Shown: piece after piece, positions 5,940 to 8,356 of the stretch | Position numbering within the stretch: position 1 is the first letter of the stretch | Layout: each line of letters begins with the position of its first letter | DNA from: Alphaproteobacteria bacterium | GTDB lineage: Bacteria; Pseudomonadota; Alphaproteobacteria; Rhizobiales; Hyphomicrobiaceae | Reading direction: 5' to 3' | Length of the DNA stretch: 8,356 bases | Assembly: GCA_022600335.1 (NCBI GenBank) | Contig: JAHZKN010000018.1 | Span: 1-8,356 of the forward strand | Program-made: the position numbers and the translations under genes | The notes under the pieces: generated by a model | Told to the model about the DNA's origin: nothing | Seen by the model: only the letters and a program-made list of their open reading frames with translations | Database searches by the model: none

Positions 5940-8356
5940 ATGCCTCCGACCGTTGGTCGCAAAAAGGGTGACGCCGTGACCACACAATCGAACGCATCTC
6001 GGCTCCAACACCCATCAGACGGGGAGCAACTGACTCCGCCCACGCAAAGGCGGACCGATCCACCAGCCCTGTCAACTGGTGCTGCTGCCATGTCTGAGGC
6101 CGTGTTGCCAACTCGATTCAAAGACTGGTTCGCTCATCGCGGTTGGACGCCACGACCCCACCAACTTGCCCTGCTCGACAAAGTCGCGGCACAACGCTCT
6201 ACGTTGCTCATTGCGCCAACCGGCGCCGGCAAGACGCTTGCTGGGTTTCTACCAAGCCTCGTCACATTAAGTGAAACGCGCAGCGCGCGAACCCAACAGT
6301 CGGCAGCTTTGCACACGCTTTATATTTCGCCATTGAAAGCGCTGGCCGTTGATGTGACGCGCAACCTGCACCAGCCGATTGCCGATCTTGATCTGCCCAT
6401 ACGGTGTGAAAGCCGCACAGGCGATACTCCCGCCAATCGCAGGCAACGCCAACGCACCAGTCCGCCGGATCTGCTGCTGACAACGCCAGAACAAGTCGCT
6501 CTTATGCTGTCGCATCCAGATGCCAAGCTGCTGTTTGGCAACCTGATCACCATCATCGTGGATGAGCTGCATGCGCTTTCTGGAACCAAGCGCGGTGATC
6601 TTCTGAGCCTGAATCTGGCACGCCTGCGCACGGTTGCACCGGGCGTCACAATCATTGGGCTTTCGGCGACGGTGGCCCGACCGGCGCAACTGCGCGCCTA
6701 CCTTCATGCCCAACACCAACCGCAAGAGCGAACCACACTTGCAGACAGTGTGGTAGTACCAGATGGGGCAAAGCCCCGGCTCACAATTCTCGAACTTGAT
6801 GCACCTGTGCCGTGGTCAGGCCATTCGGCCCGCTATGCGATTGAGGCCATCTATGAAGCCATCTCCGAGCACCGCACGACCATTGTATTCGTCAACACGC
6901 GCATGCAGGCCGAACTGGTGTTTCAAGAGCTGTGGCGCGTCAACGACGATGCATTACCTATTGCGCTCCACCATGGCTCGCTCGATGTCGGCCAACGGCG
7001 CAAAGTTGAAGCGGCGATGGTCGCCGGTCGCCTCCGCAGTGTTGTCGCCACATCGACGCTCGATCTTGGCGTCGATTGGGGCGATGTCGATTTGGTGATT
7101 AATGTCGGCGCACCCAAAGGCGCAAGCCGATTGATGCAACGTATCGGCCGTGCCAACCACCGGCTTGAGGAACCATCACAGGCGCTGTTAGTCCCCGCCA
7201 ATCGCTTTGAGGTTTTGGAATGCCGGGCAGCCCTCGACGCAGCCCTTGCAGGCGAACATGATACGCCGCTAGCACGCAGCGGCGCGCTGGACGTGTTGGC
7301 ACAGCACATATTGGGCATGGCGTGCCAAGCACCATTCGACGCGCAACACGCATTTGACGAAGTGCGCTCTGCTGCGCCCTATTCCGACCTCGACCGAAAA
7401 ACTTTTGACCGCGTCCTCGATTATGTCGCCACTGGCGGTTATGCGCTCAAATCCTACGAACGGTATGCCAAACTGCGTCAGACAGAGGAGGGGCTGTGGC
7501 GGCTCGCCCACCCACGCATCGCCAAGCAATACCGCATGAACGTTGGCACCATTGTCGAAACGCCGATGATCAAGGTGCGTCTTGGCAAACCACGCAAGTC
7601 GGCAAGTCCTGGGGCAGCGGCACGCATGCGCGGTGGCCGCGTTCTCGGTGAGGTCGAAGAAGGCTTCATCGAACAGCTTCGCCCGGGCGATACCTTCGCC
7701 TTTGCCGGCCAGATCCTGCGCTTTGAAGCTCTTGCCGAGACCGATGCATGGGTCACGCGCAGTTCTGCAGATGATGCCATGATACCGAGCTTTGTCGGTG
7801 GCAAGTTTCCCTTGTCCACGCATTTGGCAAAGCGTGTGCGTCACATGTTGGCGGACCGCACGTCGTGGAATAAACTTCCCGCACCCGTTTCTGAGTGGCT
7901 GCACCTGCAGGCCCAACACTCGGCTCTGCCGGACAGCCAGCACGTCTTGGTCGAAACCTTTCCGCGCGGCAAGAGGCACTACCTTGTCGCCTATCCGTTT
8001 GAAGGTCGTCTCGCCCATCAAACACTTGGCATGCTGCTCACCAGGCGCTTGGATCGTGCAGGTGCTCGCCCACTTGGCTTTGTCGCCAATGACTATGGGC
8101 TTGCTCTGTGGTGCATTAACGATCTCTCCCACTTGATTGCCGAAAAGCGCCTCAACCTAGCTGCACTCTTTGAACAAGACATGCTGGGGGATGATCTGGA
8201 TGCCTGGTTGGCAGACGCCAGCTTGATGAAACGCACTTTCCGTACCGTCGCCGTCATTGCCGGTCTGATTGAGCGGCGCCACCCAGGCCAGGAAAAAACC
8301 GGTCGCCAGGTCACCATGTCGACGGATTTGATCTACGATGTTCTGCGCAAACATGA
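5940..8356 (+). CDS. Ligase-associated DEXH-box helicase, Lhr family (3' end cut by window edge)
   Basis: This superfamily 2 ATP-dependent helicase resembles Lhr and is often encoded with an ATP-dependent DNA ligase, an MBL-fold exonuclease and the PdeM phosphoesterase in a DNA-damage-response set. Numbering from ATG 5940: Walker A APTGAGKT at 92-99, DELH at 208-211, SAT at 242-244, motif V TSTLDLGVDW at 371-380, and motif VI QRIGRA at 400-405. After these come the winged-helix/Lhr-core region and a DEAD/H-associated C-terminal domain. The frame is unbroken for 805 codons and has no stop before the edge; family lengths suggest only a short tail is missing. The start is uncertain. The first in-frame stop upstream is TAG at 5910, and candidates are ATG 5940, GTG 5976 (best Shine-Dalgarno, AAGGG) and ATG 6090 (closest to the conserved LPTRFKDWF). 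Residues 1-50 are polar, Pro/Gln/Ser-rich and unlike the family. It is divergent from the DUF6460 gene. Confidence 0.94.
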   Translation, partial: MPPTVGRKKGDAVTTQSNASRLQHPSDGEQLTPPTQRRTDPPALSTGAAAMSEAVLPTRFKDWFAHRGWTPRPHQLALLDKVAAQRSTLLIAPTGAGKTLAGFLPSLVTLSETRSARTQQSAALHTLYISPLKALAVDVTRNLHQPIADLDLPIRCESRTGDTPANRRQRQRTSPPDLLLTTPEQVALMLSHPDAKLLFGNLITIIVDELHALSGTKRGDLLSLNLARLRTVAPGVTIIGLSATVARPAQLRAYLHAQHQPQERTTLADSVVVPDGAKPRLTILELDAPVPWSGHSARYAIEAIYEAISEHRTTIVFVNTRMQAELVFQELWRVNDDALPIALHHGSLDVGQRRKVEAAMVAGRLRSVVATSTLDLGVDWGDVDLVINVGAPKGASRLMQRIGRANHRLEEPSQALLVPANRFEVLECRAALDAALAGEHDTPLARSGALDVLAQHILGMACQAPFDAQHAFDEVRSAAPYSDLDRKTFDRVLDYVATGGYALKSYERYAKLRQTEEGLWRLAHPRIAKQYRMNVGTIVETPMIKVRLGKPRKSASPGAAARMRGGRVLGEVEEGFIEQLRPGDTFAFAGQILRFEALAETDAWVTRSSADDAMIPSFVGGKFPLSTHLAKRVRHMLADRTSWNKLPAPVSEWLHLQAQHSALPDSQHVLVETFPRGKRHYLVAYPFEGRLAHQTLGMLLTRRLDRAGARPLGFVANDYGLALWCINDLSHLIAEKRLNLAALFEQDMLGDDLDAWLADASLMKRTFRTVAVIAGLIERRHPGQEKTGRQVTMSTDLIYDVLRKH
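5964..5968 (+). promoter_or_regulatory. Candidate ribosome binding site for a GTG start at 5976 of the helicase
   Basis: AAGGG lies 7 bases before an in-frame GTG at 5976, the best Shine-Dalgarno-like match among the helicase start candidates. ATG 5940 has only a GAG 9 bases upstream, and ATG 6090 has nothing recognisable. If used, it shortens the helicase by 12 residues. Confidence 0.4.

Noticed and set aside
7269..8132. A 287-codon open frame on the minus strand
   Set aside because: It lies wholly opposite the helicase, whose motifs and unbroken 805-codon frame are certain. The minus frame has no family resemblance and no supported start, so it is a shadow.

Overview
The window looks like a chromosomal segment of an alphaproteobacterium, probably of the Hyphomicrobiales or a related marine lineage. 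The evidence is a class I (archaeal-type) lysyl-tRNA synthetase, a DUF952-pyrD-arsC gene cluster, a DUF6460 small membrane protein, and a ligase-associated DEXH-box helicase of the Lhr family. All of these are familiar in that group, and base composition looks even, in the mid-50s % GC by eye. Genus-level placement is not supported by what can be seen.

Layout, left to right. (1) Bases 2-1600, + strand: class I lysyl-tRNA synthetase. Its first few codons lie beyond the left edge, and the frame is open through the edge. (2) Bases 1666-3315, - strand, convergent with the synthetase: a complete single-chain DUF262-DUF1524 protein of the GmrSD type, a likely modification-dependent (type IV-like) restriction nuclease. 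It is the only defence-type gene here and has degenerate DUF262 motifs. (3) Bases 3316-3663: a gene-poor spacer between divergent genes, with one imperfect inverted repeat and weak promoter candidates. (4) Bases 3664-5467, + strand: a tight operon of DUF952, pyrD (quinone-dependent dihydroorotate dehydrogenase) and an ArsC-family reductase, joined by two 4-base ATGA stop/start overlaps. (5) Bases 5521-5802, - strand: a 93-residue two-pass DUF6460 membrane protein. (6) Bases 5803-5939: a short divergent control region with a 16-bp tandem repeat carrying CTGCC/GGCAG dyads and a separate TATGAT/ATCATA palindrome. (7) Bases 5940-8356, + strand: the ligase-associated helicase, unbroken and running off the right edge with only a short C-terminal tail missing.

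Most of the window is housekeeping: translation, pyrimidine synthesis and DNA repair. The best candidate for something unusual is the GmrSD-like gene sitting alone between lysS and the pyrD operon. Second is the repeat-and-palindrome arrangement in the DUF6460/helicase intergenic region. No CRISPR array, rRNA, insertion sequence or convincing tRNA was seen.
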